From Pseudomonas alcaligenes (GTDB lineage: Bacteria; Pseudomonadota; Gammaproteobacteria; Pseudomonadales; Pseudomonadaceae), in contig NZ_CP154874.1 in assembly GCF_041729615.1 (NCBI RefSeq), positions 1,493,001 through 1,557,000 on the forward strand: DNA of 64,000 bases. Reading direction: 5' to 3'. Under the pieces are notes generated by a model. The model made no database searches. It was not told the DNA's origin and saw nothing but the letters and a program-made list of their open reading frames with translations. Every line of letters begins with the position of its first letter. Within the stretch, counting starts at the first letter, position 1. Shown piece after piece: positions 37,165 through 46,320 of the stretch. The translations under genes and the position numbers were made by a program.

Positions 37165-37986
37165 CTATAGCAGCAGAATCCACACGGCGAAGGCGGCATA
37201 CCAGAGTACCGCGGCACGGATCAGCAGCTGCCACAGCTCGTCCAGGCTGTCGACGCCGGCCTCGCCCGCCTGCGGCTCGGGCAGCTCGCCGGCGGCGCGC
37301 CCGGCACTGGCCACCAGCTGCGCGGCGGCGACGTCCCAGGCCAGCAGGTCGTGCAGGACGGCGCGGCTGACGGCGGCGAAGTTGCCGACCAGGGCGAAGC
37401 TGGCCGCCAGCACCCGCACCGGCAGCCAGTCCAGGGCATGGCGCAGCTGCGCCGCGCGCTCGGCCACCGCCGGCTGGGCGGAGTGCTCGGCGGCCAGGGC
37501 CAGCAGGCGATAGGCCAGCGCCGGTAACGGCCCGAGCAGGGCGTACCAGAAAATCACCGCGAAGAAGCCCTGATAGGCCTGCCACAGCTCGTAATCCTGC
37601 ACCCGCTGCAACAGCTCGGCCTCGCCATCCGCCGCCACGCCCAGGTCACGCTCGGCCACGTGCAGCGCGGCCTGGTCGTCGCCACGCCGCCAGGCATCGC
37701 GGAACGGCCCGAGCGCCGCCAGCACATCGCCGCGCCCCAGGCTGTAGACCAGCACCAGCAAGTGTACGGGCAACGCCAGCCAGCCATAGGCCAGCGGCTC
37801 CAGGGCCAGCAGCAGCAGGCCGAGCAGCAGCACCGGCAGCAGCACCACGAGCAGCAGGGCGCGCCAGGGCACACCGCCCTCCACGCTGGCCAGCCAGCGC
37901 AGCCAGGGTCCGTCCTGCTGAATGCGTGCGCGCCCGGCGGAGAACTTCTCCACCCAGAGCACCAACAGAAGCACGAGGAAATTCAT
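37165..37986 (-). CDS. ampE: AmpE regulatory membrane protein
   Basis: A 273-residue inner-membrane protein with four predicted helices, starting MNFLVLLLVLWVEKFSAGR. AmpE accompanies AmpD and influences beta-lactamase induction and peptidoglycan-fragment signalling. Its ATG follows the ampD stop codon directly (TAGATG), so the two are coupled. The histidine-poor, Leu-rich composition is normal for the family. Confidence 0.9.
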   Translation of the reverse strand: MNFLVLLLVLWVEKFSAGRARIQQDGPWLRWLASVEGGVPWRALLLVVLLPVLLLGLLLLALEPLAYGWLALPVHLLVLVYSLGRGDVLAALGPFRDAWRRGDDQAALHVAERDLGVAADGEAELLQRVQDYELWQAYQGFFAVIFWYALLGPLPALAYRLLALAAEHSAQPAVAERAAQLRHALDWLPVRVLAASFALVGNFAAVSRAVLHDLLAWDVAAAQLVASAGRAAGELPEPQAGEAGVDSLDELWQLLIRAAVLWYAAFAVWILLL

Positions 37987-38541
37987 CTACCGCTCTCCTT
38001 GCAGGGCCGCGCGCAGGCGTGCCCAGTCGAAACAGGGGCCCGGATCGGTCTTGCGTCCGGGGGCGATGTCGCTGTGACCACAGATGCGTTCGACGCTCAG
38101 CTGAGGATAGGCGTCCAGCAGCTGGCGGGTCAGCCCGATCAGGGCCTGGTACTGGGCGTTGCTGAACGGCAGCTCGTCGGTGCCCTCCAGCTCGATGCCC
38201 ACGGAGAAATCATTGCAGTTCTCGCGACCGGCGAAACTCGACACGCCGGCATGCCAGGCGCGCGCGTTGCAGGACACGAACTGGGTGACGGCGCCGTCAC
38301 GCTCGATGAGGAAATGCGCGGAGACCGTCAGCTGGGCGATGCCGGCGAAGTAGGGATGCTCGTCGACCGGCAGGCGGTTCTGGAAGAACTGCTGCACCTT
38401 GCCCGTGCCGAACTGTCCCGGCGGCAGGCTGATGTTGTGGATGACCAGCAGGGAAACCTCTCCCTGCGGGCGCGCATTGAAATTCGGCGAGGGGCAGTGA
38501 CGGATGCCGTCACACCAGCCGCTGGCAGGGTCCAGCTGCAT
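37987..38541 (-). CDS. ampD: 1,6-anhydro-N-acetylmuramyl-L-alanine amidase AmpD
   Basis: A 184-residue cytosolic zinc amidase of the peptidoglycan recycling pathway. Zinc ligands appear in LVIHNISLPPG (His), NARAWHAGVSSF (His) and GHSDIAPGRKTDPGPCFDW (Asp). Loss of AmpD leaves anhydromuropeptides that activate AmpR and beta-lactamase. It is cotranscribed with ampE. Confidence 0.95.
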   Translation of the reverse strand: MQLDPASGWCDGIRHCPSPNFNARPQGEVSLLVIHNISLPPGQFGTGKVQQFFQNRLPVDEHPYFAGIAQLTVSAHFLIERDGAVTQFVSCNARAWHAGVSSFAGRENCNDFSVGIELEGTDELPFSNAQYQALIGLTRQLLDAYPQLSVERICGHSDIAPGRKTDPGPCFDWARLRAALQGER

Positions 38542-38616
38542 AGAGGCTCCTTGATGACTGGCGCCACTCTAGCAGAACTGCACCCGCGGGAATGCCTGCG
38601 GCGCCCCCCCGGGAAA

Positions 38617-40944
38617 TCAGGCGCCCTTGAGCCGGCGCAGGTTGCCGATCACAGACTCCAGCGCCCGGTCGAACAACAGGGCATCGTCGAGCAGGCGCAC
38701 GGCACCGCGGCGGAACTCCACTGCCAGGCCCATGCGGGTCTTCTCCATGACCTTCATGCCGGTGCGGTTGACGAAGATGAACTTGCCGGTGGGCTTGATG
38801 ATGGCCGCCAGTTTGCAGCGCAGCTTGTGCTCTTCGTCTTCCTGTATTTCCACCCAGCTGCCGACGCGCAGGCTGTCGACCTGCTGCAGCGCCTCGTCGT
38901 CGTCCGGCAGGCTGAGCTCAGGCTCCTGCGGCCGACTCTCGCCCGGCGCCAGCAGGATGATCTCTTCGACCACCTCGACCATCGCCGGCGCTTCGACTTC
39001 CGGCTCGGCCGGCGGCAGCTCCAGCAGCGGGGCCTCGCCGAGCCCCGGCAGGAGGTCAGCGGCAGGGGCCGACAGCGGTTCGCCGGCAGCGGCCGGCTCT
39101 TCCGGCATGACCCGCTTGAAACGCTGGAAGGCCTGCACATGCACGGCTTCCAGCTGGCTGAAGAACTCGCTGGTGACGAACGGGTCGATGGCCGCGCCCG
39201 CCAGGCCGTCACGCAGGGCCTTGAGCAGGCTGGGTACCAGCTCCAGCAGATGCAGGCGATCCTCGGCCGACTCGTGGGGCTCGACGCTCCACACCAGATC
39301 GTCCATCACCGCCAGTGCTGCACGCCACTCCTCGGACTCGGCACCATGCTTGAGGCAGGTCAGCTGCAGCACCTTGCTCCAGCCCTCCTGCAGCAGGCGC
39401 ACCACCACTTCCGGCAGGGTCTTGCCGAGCAGGCGGGCATTGAGCGCCTGCTCGACCTGCTGGCGTGCCAGCTCGGCCTTGGCCCGGCCCTCCTCGGCAT
39501 CGCGGGTGCGCTGCTCGAGCAGCTCGCTGCGCCGCTTCTCGTCGCCAGTGAAGGCAATGAACTCGGCGAGCACGTCGGAGAAGATCGCCGGATCATCGGT
39601 GAAGTCATTGAGCAGGCGCTGCACCACCTGCTCGATGCGCTGGTAAAGGGCATCACGCTGTGCATCGCCCTGGGCGTTCCAACCCAGGGCAGCGGAGGCG
39701 ATCTCGTTGAGCAGGCGCCGCGCCGGGTGGCTGCCACGACTGAAGAAGGTCTTGTCCAGTACCGCGACCTTGAGCATGGGAATCTGCAGACGGCCGATCA
39801 GGGCCTTGAGCGAATCCGGCAGGCTGCGGTCGTCGAGGATGAACTCGAACAGCATGGCCACCAGATTGATCACATCCTCGTCGACTTCACCCACCACCCG
39901 GGCCTTGCCGCTCTTGGCACTGGCGCGGACCAGCAGATTCTCCAGCTGGTTGCGCAGATCGAAGTCGTCCCCCGCACCCTGCTCGCCAGCCGGCAGGCGC
40001 TGCTGCAGGTGCGACAGCAGGCGCATCAGGTCGCCGCTGGAGATGGGCACGGCATCGGCAGGCACCTCGCGACGCGGCAGCAGTGGACTGCCACGCACCT
40101 GCGACAGCAGCTCCTGCAATGCCCCGAATACTTCCTGTGCGCCTTCGTCGGCGTACCCCTGCGCGCTCCCGGATTGCCCGTCGCCCGTCTCGCGAGCGCT
40201 CCTCGCGACCTGCGGCGAGTGCCCAGGCTGGCGGCGCAACGGCGGCGTGGATTTAAGTTCCGGCAACACACCGGCCTCGACCAGCTGCTGGTTAGCCGTG
40301 GCATACAGCTGGTCGAGTTCAGCCAGCACGTATTTCTCGAACAACTTGAGGATGATCAGCTTGACGCGGATCTCAACGCCCAGCACCTCGCAGGCCCCCA
40401 GAAACTGCTCGCACAGTACCCGCGGCCCCAGCGGATTGGTCTTGTCCTCCAGCTTCTGGCTGATCATCGCGTTGAGGCGGGTGGTCAGGTGTCCCAGCGC
40501 CACCCCGGCGCGGGTCATGACCCGCGACACCATGGCCTCCACGGCCACCGACTCTTCCAGCACGTCGTCCTGGACCAGCGACAGGCTCTCGAAGGACACG
40601 CCGGGCTGCAGGGCCGGCGGTTTGCCTATCTCATACTGATTGAGGGTGTTGAAGCCCTCGAAGACCTTCTGCAGGAAGCCGCGCTCGATGCTCTTGCGCT
40701 TCAGGCGCAGGTCGCGCATGGCCTCGAAGAAGGCATTCTGCTCGGCATTGCTGGACGCACGATCGGCCATCTCGAACAGCGTGTCATCCGCATTGTCGAA
40801 CAGCCCCTGCAATGCCTGCTTGAGCTGCTGGGCAGCCTTGTCGCGCACTTGGATGAGGGCCACGGGAAGCCTTCCTGCCGGAGAAGTTGGCGAGTGATCG
40901 GGGGCGACCTTGCTCAGGCGCACCACATTCGCGTCGGTCTTCAT
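38617..40944 (-). CDS. DUF1631 domain-containing protein (paralogue 1)
   Basis: A 775-residue mainly helical protein of the DUF1631 family, often mislabelled thymidine phosphorylase. The N-terminus (LFDNADDTLFEMADRASSNAEQNAFFEAMRDLR; residues about 42-74) and a C-terminal beta-rich part (GSWVEIQEDE...IFVNRTGMKV) are the most recognisable. The role is unknown. The ATG at 40944 has GGGAGACACTCA upstream. A clearly related gene lies at 56064-58436. The C-terminal part reminds me of PilZ/YcgR-type barrels, an untested impression. Confidence 0.85.
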   Translation of the reverse strand: MKTDANVVRLSKVAPDHSPTSPAGRLPVALIQVRDKAAQQLKQALQGLFDNADDTLFEMADRASSNAEQNAFFEAMRDLRLKRKSIERGFLQKVFEGFNTLNQYEIGKPPALQPGVSFESLSLVQDDVLEESVAVEAMVSRVMTRAGVALGHLTTRLNAMISQKLEDKTNPLGPRVLCEQFLGACEVLGVEIRVKLIILKLFEKYVLAELDQLYATANQQLVEAGVLPELKSTPPLRRQPGHSPQVARSARETGDGQSGSAQGYADEGAQEVFGALQELLSQVRGSPLLPRREVPADAVPISSGDLMRLLSHLQQRLPAGEQGAGDDFDLRNQLENLLVRASAKSGKARVVGEVDEDVINLVAMLFEFILDDRSLPDSLKALIGRLQIPMLKVAVLDKTFFSRGSHPARRLLNEIASAALGWNAQGDAQRDALYQRIEQVVQRLLNDFTDDPAIFSDVLAEFIAFTGDEKRRSELLEQRTRDAEEGRAKAELARQQVEQALNARLLGKTLPEVVVRLLQEGWSKVLQLTCLKHGAESEEWRAALAVMDDLVWSVEPHESAEDRLHLLELVPSLLKALRDGLAGAAIDPFVTSEFFSQLEAVHVQAFQRFKRVMPEEPAAAGEPLSAPAADLLPGLGEAPLLELPPAEPEVEAPAMVEVVEEIILLAPGESRPQEPELSLPDDDEALQQVDSLRVGSWVEIQEDEEHKLRCKLAAIIKPTGKFIFVNRTGMKVMEKTRMGLAVEFRRGAVRLLDDALLFDRALESVIGNLRRLKGA

Positions 40945-41248
40945 TGAGTGTCTCCCGCCGGCCGCCTGATCAGGGCGGCCCGCATGCGATTCGGCTGAAG
41001 GCCATTCTAACGTCAAGCAGACGGCGTCAAAATAACCACATGCCGCCAGTATAGGGGGATGCGAAGCATGACCAAATCCTCCCTGATACAGACATGATCC
41101 AGATCACATAGCTGCAGGTCCAACTTACAGACGGTCGCAGAAAACAGACGCACGTATGGGTCTAGCAGAAAGGCCGGACATTCTCCTGCCCCGCTGCACC
41201 AGCCGTCGGCTGCCCCTATAATCGCGCCACCTGACTGCGGAGGCCACC

Positions 41249-42097
41249 ATGCCTAACCTGACCCTCGCCGACCTCGGCGCCGAAATAGATGCCAATGTGC
41301 GCTGCGCGCTGCGTGAGGACATCGGCAGTGGCGACATCACGGCGCAACTGATTCCCGCCGAGCGCCTGGCCCGTGCCACGGTGATTACCCGCGAGCCGGC
41401 GGTGGTCTGCGGCACCGCCTGGGTCGACGCCGTGTTCCGCCAACTCGACCCGCGCGTTGCCGTGCACTGGCAGGTGGCCGATAGCGAGCGGGCCGACGCC
41501 AACCAGGCACTCTTCCACTTGGAAGGACCAGCCCGTGCCCTGCTCAGCGGCGAGCGCAGCGCCCTGAACTTCCTGCAGACTTTGTCTGCCGTCGCCACGC
41601 GCTGCCGCCACTTCGCCGACCTGGTCGCGGGCACCCGGGTCAAGCTGCTGGACACCCGCAAGACCCTGCCCGGCCTGCGCCTGGCGCAGAAATACGCCGT
41701 CACCCAGGGCGGCTGCCACAACCACCGCATCGGCCTGTACGACGCCTTCCTGATCAAGGAAAACCATATCGCCGCCTGCGGCGGTATCGCCCAGGCCGTC
41801 ACCGCCGCCCATCGCATCGCCCCCGGCAAGCTGGTGGAAGTGGAAGTGGAAAACCTGGACGAATTGCGCGAGGCCCTGGAGGCCGGTGCCGACATCGTCA
41901 TGCTCGACGAACTGAGCCTCGACGACATGCGCACCGCCGTCACCCTCACCGCCGGCCGCGCCAAGCTGGAAGCCTCCGGCGGCATCAACGAAAGCACCCT
42001 TCGCAGCATCGCCGAGACCGGCGTGGACTACATCTCCATCGGCAGCCTGACCAAGGACGTCAAAGCCATCGACCTGTCGATGCGACTGAGTCTGTAA
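41249..42097 (+). CDS. nadC: Nicotinate-nucleotide pyrophosphorylase NadC
   Basis: A 282-residue quinolinate phosphoribosyltransferase, the step making nicotinate mononucleotide in NAD synthesis. Key segments: [59 protein letters not shown] and ASGGI. Complete, and followed by a terminator. Confidence 0.97.
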   Translation: MPNLTLADLGAEIDANVRCALREDIGSGDITAQLIPAERLARATVITREPAVVCGTAWVDAVFRQLDPRVAVHWQVADSERADANQALFHLEGPARALLSGERSALNFLQTLSAVATRCRHFADLVAGTRVKLLDTRKTLPGLRLAQKYAVTQGGCHNHRIGLYDAFLIKENHIAACGGIAQAVTAAHRIAPGKLVEVEVENLDELREALEAGADIVMLDELSLDDMRTAVTLTAGRAKLEASGGINESTLRSIAETGVDYISIGSLTKDVKAIDLSMRLSL

Positions 42098-42100
42098 ATG

Positions 42101-42129
42101 AAAAGGCCCACCTAAGTTGGGCCTTTCTG
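42101..42129. terminator. Bidirectional terminator of nadC and tRNA-Thr
   Basis: AAAGGCCCA-CCTAAGT-TGGGCCTTT with TCT on the plus side and TTTTC on the minus side; it starts three bases after nadC and ends three bases from the tRNA 3' end. Confidence 0.85.
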
Positions 42130-42131
42130 AA

Positions 42132-42207
42132 TGGTGCCGGAGACAGGAGTCGAACCTGCGACCTTCGCATTACGAATGCGCTGCTCTACCAGCTGAGCTA
42201 CACCGGC
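42132..42207 (-). tRNA. tRNA-Thr (anticodon CGT)
   Basis: A 76-base cloverleaf with encoded CCA. Acceptor stem GCCGGTG/CTCCGGC pairing region, D-arm AGCTCAGCTGGTAGAGC, anticodon stem GCATT-CGT-AATGC, T-arm CAGGTTCGACTCCTG. It marks the edge of the variable pilin locus, as in P. aeruginosa. Confidence 0.97.
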
Positions 42208-42240
42208 GCGGAGCCCTTATAGCAACCCGCAATGGACAAC

Positions 42241-43272
42241 TCAACAACCTGTTACAGAGGCTTTCGACCAACGCCGCTCTCGACACCTCCGCGCCCAGGC
42301 CTCGACGCTATGGAAGCTCAACAAGGCCAAGCCATATGCCAGCAGACCACCAGTAGATATCACCACAAGCCAGTGCTGGCGGCTCTCCACCATATACAGC
42401 ATGATCGGGTAGTGAAAGAGATAGAGACCGTAAGACATTCGACCGATGTGCACCGGCAGCTTGTCGGAAAAACCTGCCTGCCGGCCCGACAGAATAGCCA
42501 TGATCAAAAAGGTCGTTCCGACTTCGGCCAAAGGGATGTAAAGCAAAAGGTGCATGAACTCGGTCTGCTCCGCAACGAGAGCGACCAGAATCGCCAGCCA
42601 GCCCAGCCAGCCAAGAGAGGCCGGTACAGGCCTAGCGCTACGCTCTTGCCACCAAGCACCAAGGGCCGCCCCCAACACCAAACCACCTGCATGAAGATCA
42701 GGACGGTAGTAGGCCAAGCTCACGACAATCTCGGGACGATGAAGACACCACACACGCCAGGCATACAGCCCTAGATAGAGCAGCAAGAGGAAAACCCATA
42801 AAGGCGGCCTACGCAAAAACCTTAAATACGCAAGTAAAGCAAGCGGCCAGAGCAGATAAAACTGCTCTTCCAGGCCAAGAGACCACGTATGCAGCAGTTT
42901 CTCCGGCAAAGTCCCAACGGAAGCAGCCAGATTGCTTATGTACAGCAGAGCGATCAGTAGATCACGTAGATGAAAGAAGTAGTCGGGCCAGAACAGGGGT
43001 GCCAGGACTACATAGAGCAACAGCATCAGCAGCAATGCCGGCATGAGGCGCCAAGCGCGGCGCATATAAAAACGCCACAGCTCGATACCACCACAAGTGC
43101 GCCACTCCTCCAACAGCAGAGAAGTGATCAGAAAACCACTGAGCACAAGAAAAAGATCTACGCCGATATTGCCGCCAGGCAGCCCGGGGGCATTGGCATG
43201 AAATAGCAGCACCAGCACAATGGCCAGTGCGCGCAAGCCATCAAGCCCCGCCACATAGCCGATAGGCGTCAC
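42241..43272 (-). CDS. Acyltransferase family 3 (OafA-like) membrane protein
   Basis: A 343-residue inner-membrane acyltransferase with about ten hydrophobic segments. It has the family motifs near the N-terminus: GLDGLRALAIVLVLLFHA, FLVLSGFLI, and the RRAWRLMPALL arginine pair. Such proteins O-acetylate or acylate surface glycans and, in some bacteria, pilin-linked sugars. It is the last gene of a four-gene operon and overlaps the ABC ATPase by four bases. The location next to pilin genes suggests pilin or glycan modification, which is inference. Confidence 0.85.
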   Translation of the reverse strand: MTPIGYVAGLDGLRALAIVLVLLFHANAPGLPGGNIGVDLFLVLSGFLITSLLLEEWRTCGGIELWRFYMRRAWRLMPALLLMLLLYVVLAPLFWPDYFFHLRDLLIALLYISNLAASVGTLPEKLLHTWSLGLEEQFYLLWPLALLAYLRFLRRPPLWVFLLLLYLGLYAWRVWCLHRPEIVVSLAYYRPDLHAGGLVLGAALGAWWQERSARPVPASLGWLGWLAILVALVAEQTEFMHLLLYIPLAEVGTTFLIMAILSGRQAGFSDKLPVHIGRMSYGLYLFHYPIMLYMVESRQHWLVVISTGGLLAYGLALLSFHSVEAWARRCRERRWSKASVTGC

Positions 43273-44162
43273 CCCAGCACAGCCTCACCCACAACGCTAT
43301 CGAACAACTCCTCCAGGGAGTTCTGCGGATGTATGTTGAGTAGAACGCCCTGCATAATCTCGATCTGCATCAGTACCTCCGCCAGCGCACGCCGTGGCAA
43401 CAACCCCTTCCAGACCTGCCCGGCATCGCGCTCGAACCCCGGCAGAGCCTCTGTCCCGAGATAACGCACGACCATGTTGCCTTGACTGGCCAGCAGCTCG
43501 GCTACGCCTTGCTGAGCGCGCACCCTCCCGCGGTCAATCATGACAAAGCGGTCGGCGAGACGCTCCACGTCATGCAAAATGTGTGTGCAGAAGAACAGCG
43601 TACCTCCCGCTAGACGATACTCCTGCATCAGATCCGCCACCTGGCGACGACCAACAGGATCGAGCCCCGACATGGGCTCATCCAGCACCAACACCTTGGG
43701 CTGAATAGCAAACGCGTGAGCCAGCGCCGTACGCTGCGTCATGCCCTTGGACAGATTGCGAATGCGTTTGTCGGCCGCATAGGCGATACCCAGCTTCTCC
43801 AACCAGAGCTCGGTGCGCCGCTCACACTCGGCGCCACGCACACCGTGAAGGCGCAGACCACTGCTCACCACCTCGCGCGGGGTGAGCTGCTCATACAGAT
43901 AGGGATTCTCCGGCACATAGCCCACACCCAGCCGCGACAGAGCATCCTCAGCCGGACGCCCCATCAGACGAGCCTCACCAGCATCGGCGCGCAGGGCGCC
44001 AAAGAGGATTTTGATAGTCGTGCTCTTCCCAGCCCCGTTCTGCCCGATAAAGCCAACGGACTGCCCCATATCAACGGAAAAGCCCACATCATCCAGAGCC
44101 TTGATGGACTTGCCCTTGAGCTTGAAGGCCTTATGCAGGCCATTGACCTCGATTACCTTCAT
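43269..44162 (-). CDS. ABC transporter ATP-binding protein of pilin-adjacent cassette
   Basis: A 297-residue ATPase with Walker A GQNGAGKSTT (about residue 37), signature LSKGMTQR, Walker B VLVLDEPMSGLDP, and switch histidine in FFCTHILHDVERL. The C-terminal 80 residues form an accessory domain. It pairs with the permease at 44992-45789 but is separated from it by the membrane-anchored accessory gene; all are joined by four-base overlaps. It resembles the CcmA/NatA/PilH type of exporter ATPase. Confidence 0.9.
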   Translation of the reverse strand: MKVIEVNGLHKAFKLKGKSIKALDDVGFSVDMGQSVGFIGQNGAGKSTTIKILFGALRADAGEARLMGRPAEDALSRLGVGYVPENPYLYEQLTPREVVSSGLRLHGVRGAECERRTELWLEKLGIAYAADKRIRNLSKGMTQRTALAHAFAIQPKVLVLDEPMSGLDPVGRRQVADLMQEYRLAGGTLFFCTHILHDVERLADRFVMIDRGRVRAQQGVAELLASQGNMVVRYLGTEALPGFERDAGQVWKGLLPRRALAEVLMQIEIMQGVLLNIHPQNSLEELFDSVVGEAVLG

Positions 44163-44995
44163 TGAGAATCCTGTCCACGGGTTAGGTGATCCGCCAGCTG
44201 CGGCTGCCCCTGTTGGTCGAGACTGTAGCCTATTGCCAGCGGGTCTTGCGGCAGCGCCTCCAGCCCGGCATAGCCCAGCAACTGTTCCAGGCTGGTCGGC
44301 GGGCGAGCATGCTGCTGGCGATAGGCAACGGCCGCCTGGCGCAACGCCGACAACCCCGCCAGGCGCTGCATGCGCGCCTGCAACAGGGCGCGGAAATTTT
44401 CATCCGTACTCTGATCATGCATGGCCTGCAGAATGCCCATGGCATCACGCGGGTCATCCCCGCGCTCATACCAGGCCGCCGCCATGCTGCGCAGCGCCGG
44501 CGCATTGCGCGGATGGCGCTGCGCCGCCACTTCCGCCCAGTGCCCGGCACGCGCCATGTCGCGCTCGAAGTACATGGCATTGAAGGCATAGTAGAACGCC
44601 GGCCACATGTCCCAGTCGCGCAACCTGGCGGCGCTCAGCAGCACGAACTGCCCGGCCTCGACCTGGCCGTTCCACGGCAGAATCGCCGCCCCCACATAAT
44701 AGTTGTCCTCGTGCCGGGGATTGAAACGCGCGGCATCCACCTGCAACTGCCCCTGAATGCGGTAGGTTTCGCCCTCAGTGATCTTGGCGTCCACCATCAG
44801 GCTGCGAAAAACATTGGTATTGGCTGCCAGAAAGGGGTCTCCGCCGGAATAGGCCAACTGCACCAGTAACGGCAGACGAACGCGCAGATGCTCGCTCTGC
44901 ACCTCAAGGCGCGGCTGCTCACGCAGACTGTAGCCCGCGCCGGCGAAGACCACCCAGGCCAAGCCGGCAGCAAGGAAGCCGGTCCACAGCCTCAT
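44159..44995 (-). CDS. Membrane-anchored accessory protein of the ABC cassette, TPR-like
   Basis: A 278-residue protein with one N-terminal membrane helix (LWTGFLAAGLAWVVFAGAGYSL), then a region without recognisable domain (VRLPLLVQLAYSGGDPFLAANTNVFRSLM) and a helical second half with TPR-like pairs (AFYYAFNAMYFERDMARAG, LRSMAAAWYERGDDPRDAM). It lies between the permease and ATPase with ATGA overlaps at both ends. Probably a periplasm-facing partner of the transporter, comparable in position to Myxococcus PilG. I do not recognise the family. Confidence 0.7.
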   Translation of the reverse strand: MRLWTGFLAAGLAWVVFAGAGYSLREQPRLEVQSEHLRVRLPLLVQLAYSGGDPFLAANTNVFRSLMVDAKITEGETYRIQGQLQVDAARFNPRHEDNYYVGAAILPWNGQVEAGQFVLLSAARLRDWDMWPAFYYAFNAMYFERDMARAGHWAEVAAQRHPRNAPALRSMAAAWYERGDDPRDAMGILQAMHDQSTDENFRALLQARMQRLAGLSALRQAAVAYRQQHARPPTSLEQLLGYAGLEALPQDPLAIGYSLDQQGQPQLADHLTRGQDSQ

Positions 44996-45789
44996 ACGAA
45001 ATTGCGCCGCTGGAAGATCAGGCCGGCCAGAGCCAGCATCAGGCCCAGGAAACCCAGCGCACTGAGCACAGCTAACCCCAACCCAGCCCAAGGCACTGGC
45101 AGGTCATACAGCGCCAGCGGCCGCCAGTCGAGGCGGGACAGATCCGGTAGCCAAACATAGGAATATTCCAGAACAGGCCCGAATATAGATACGTGCACCG
45201 GGTCCGAGCGTGCACTGCGCAGAAAATCCAAGGCCGGCCCCAAGCCTCGCGCTGCAATGCCAAAGGCGAAACCCAGCAGTAGCGGCAGAAAAGGGGTGGT
45301 CGAAAGACTGGCCAACAAGAGTGCAAAGGCGGCGATTACCAGAGCATCCAACCATATCGCCAAAATCACTAGCAGGTACTTGTAGCCCAACCCAACTGGC
45401 TGAGCCTGGACATAGCTCATGTCGCGCTGAAGAGACAGCCACAACACCACCCCAATCAGACACAGCGCCAGCAGCGCCAGCAGCGCCACAGTCAAAAAGC
45501 GCGACAACAAATACTGCCAGCGCGTAATGGGGTAGGCCAGCATGAAGTAGACCGTCTTGCGCTCAATATCCCGAGCGAACAGATCCTGTACCCAGAGCAG
45601 CACCAGGATCAGCATCACGAAACGCAGGCCGCTCAATCCCACATCCAGGGCAACAGTGACTGGTTGGCGCCCGGAAAAGCCTGACGCCAGGAGACTGACA
45701 GCCAGCACCAAGGCAGCCACCATCAGCAACACTCGCAGCCCCACACCACGAATGCCGGCTTTAACACCTAGCAGCACTAGCTCAGCCAT
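44992..45789 (-). CDS. ABC-2 type permease of pilin-adjacent cassette
   Basis: A 265-residue permease with about six helices, ABC-2 type (FARDIERKTVYFMLAYPITRWQYLLSRF is the conserved coupling region). Start ATG at 45789 with GGGGGTGGA upstream; a longer in-frame reading begins inside the upstream terminator and is rejected. It is the first gene of the permease/accessory/ATPase/acyltransferase operon, transcribed in the same direction as the pilin genes. Confidence 0.85.
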   Translation of the reverse strand: MAELVLLGVKAGIRGVGLRVLLMVAALVLAVSLLASGFSGRQPVTVALDVGLSGLRFVMLILVLLWVQDLFARDIERKTVYFMLAYPITRWQYLLSRFLTVALLALLALCLIGVVLWLSLQRDMSYVQAQPVGLGYKYLLVILAIWLDALVIAAFALLLASLSTTPFLPLLLGFAFGIAARGLGPALDFLRSARSDPVHVSIFGPVLEYSYVWLPDLSRLDWRPLALYDLPVPWAGLGLAVLSALGFLGLMLALAGLIFQRRNFV

Positions 45790-45810
45790 TCCACCCCCAT
45801 AAAATCCGGA

Positions 45811-45841
45811 CAAAAAAAGACAGGCCACCAGGGCCTGTCTT
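45811..45841 (-). terminator. Terminator after the split-pilin pair
   Basis: Minus strand: AGACAGGCC-CTGGT-GGCCTGTCT followed by a run of seven T residues. It separates the two pilin genes from the ABC cassette, whose start codon is only 21 bases further on. Confidence 0.9.
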
Positions 45842-45860
45842 TCAACCTACGAAACGCTTA

Positions 45861-46301
45861 TTAGCGACCGCAACCATTGGCTTCATCGAGATCGATGCTA
45901 CCTTCGACGACTGCACTGGCGGCGAGATTCTCAACAGTCTTTTCCAACTGATCGCCGCACTGGGAAATGCTGCCACCAACGGAAGAGCCAGTGAACACAT
46001 TGTAACCTTTGTTGGAACCGGCGATGGCACCGAAACGGCTGTTGTCACCATCATCGATCACACCGAGCACCACGTTTGCGGAGATGGTGAAGTCAAAATT
46101 GTTCTTCACAAAACCTGCGCGGCTGGCAATTGCAGTCATAGTGCCGGCTTGAGCCAAATTGATCTCACGATCAAGCCCTGCAATTTCGTTGTAACCATCG
46201 GCCAGGGTCACATCCAGTCTTGGAGTACCGGCAGAGGCGGCAAACGCGGTGGAGCTCATCAGACCTGCGACGGCCAGGGAGGCAACGATAATCTTTTTCA
46301 T
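45861..46301 (-). CDS. Secreted pilin-head-like protein (candidate PilA-C subunit)
   Basis: A 146-residue protein with a Sec signal peptide (MKKIIVASLAVAGLMSSTAFA, cleavage before ASAG) and no class III prepilin signal. The mature part (125 residues) is small, Gly/Ala/Ser/Asn-rich and beta-like, with GSNKGYNVFTGSSVGGSISQC followed by a cysteine near the end (ANGCGR). The pair of cysteines 34 residues apart at the C-terminus resembles the disulfide loop of type IV pilin heads. It starts 19 bases after pilA-N, in another frame, with its own AAGGG site. I infer it is the globular half of a split pilin. It could instead be an unrelated periplasmic protein. Confidence 0.7.
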   Translation of the reverse strand: MKKIIVASLAVAGLMSSTAFAASAGTPRLDVTLADGYNEIAGLDREINLAQAGTMTAIASRAGFVKNNFDFTISANVVLGVIDDGDNSRFGAIAGSNKGYNVFTGSSVGGSISQCGDQLEKTVENLAASAVVEGSIDLDEANGCGR

Positions 46302-46320
46302 CTTGTTAGCCCTTCTCTAA

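Noticed and set aside
37660-40947. Very long open frame on the plus strand opposite ampE, ampD and DUF1631
   Set aside because: It is low-complexity (Gln, His, Leu, Ala-rich), lacks a ribosome site, and mirrors well-recognised genes; a typical antisense artefact of GC-rich DNA.
41094-41107. FNR/ANR-like box ATGATCCAGATCAC upstream of nadC
   Set aside because: Outer bases of the TTGAT-N4-ATCAA consensus are missing on both sides, and no regulated promoter is recognisable near it.
42208-46320. Integrative element inserted at tRNA-Thr
   Set aside because: No integrase gene, no repeat of the tRNA 3' end noticed at the far side; homologous exchange between flanks is a simpler explanation.
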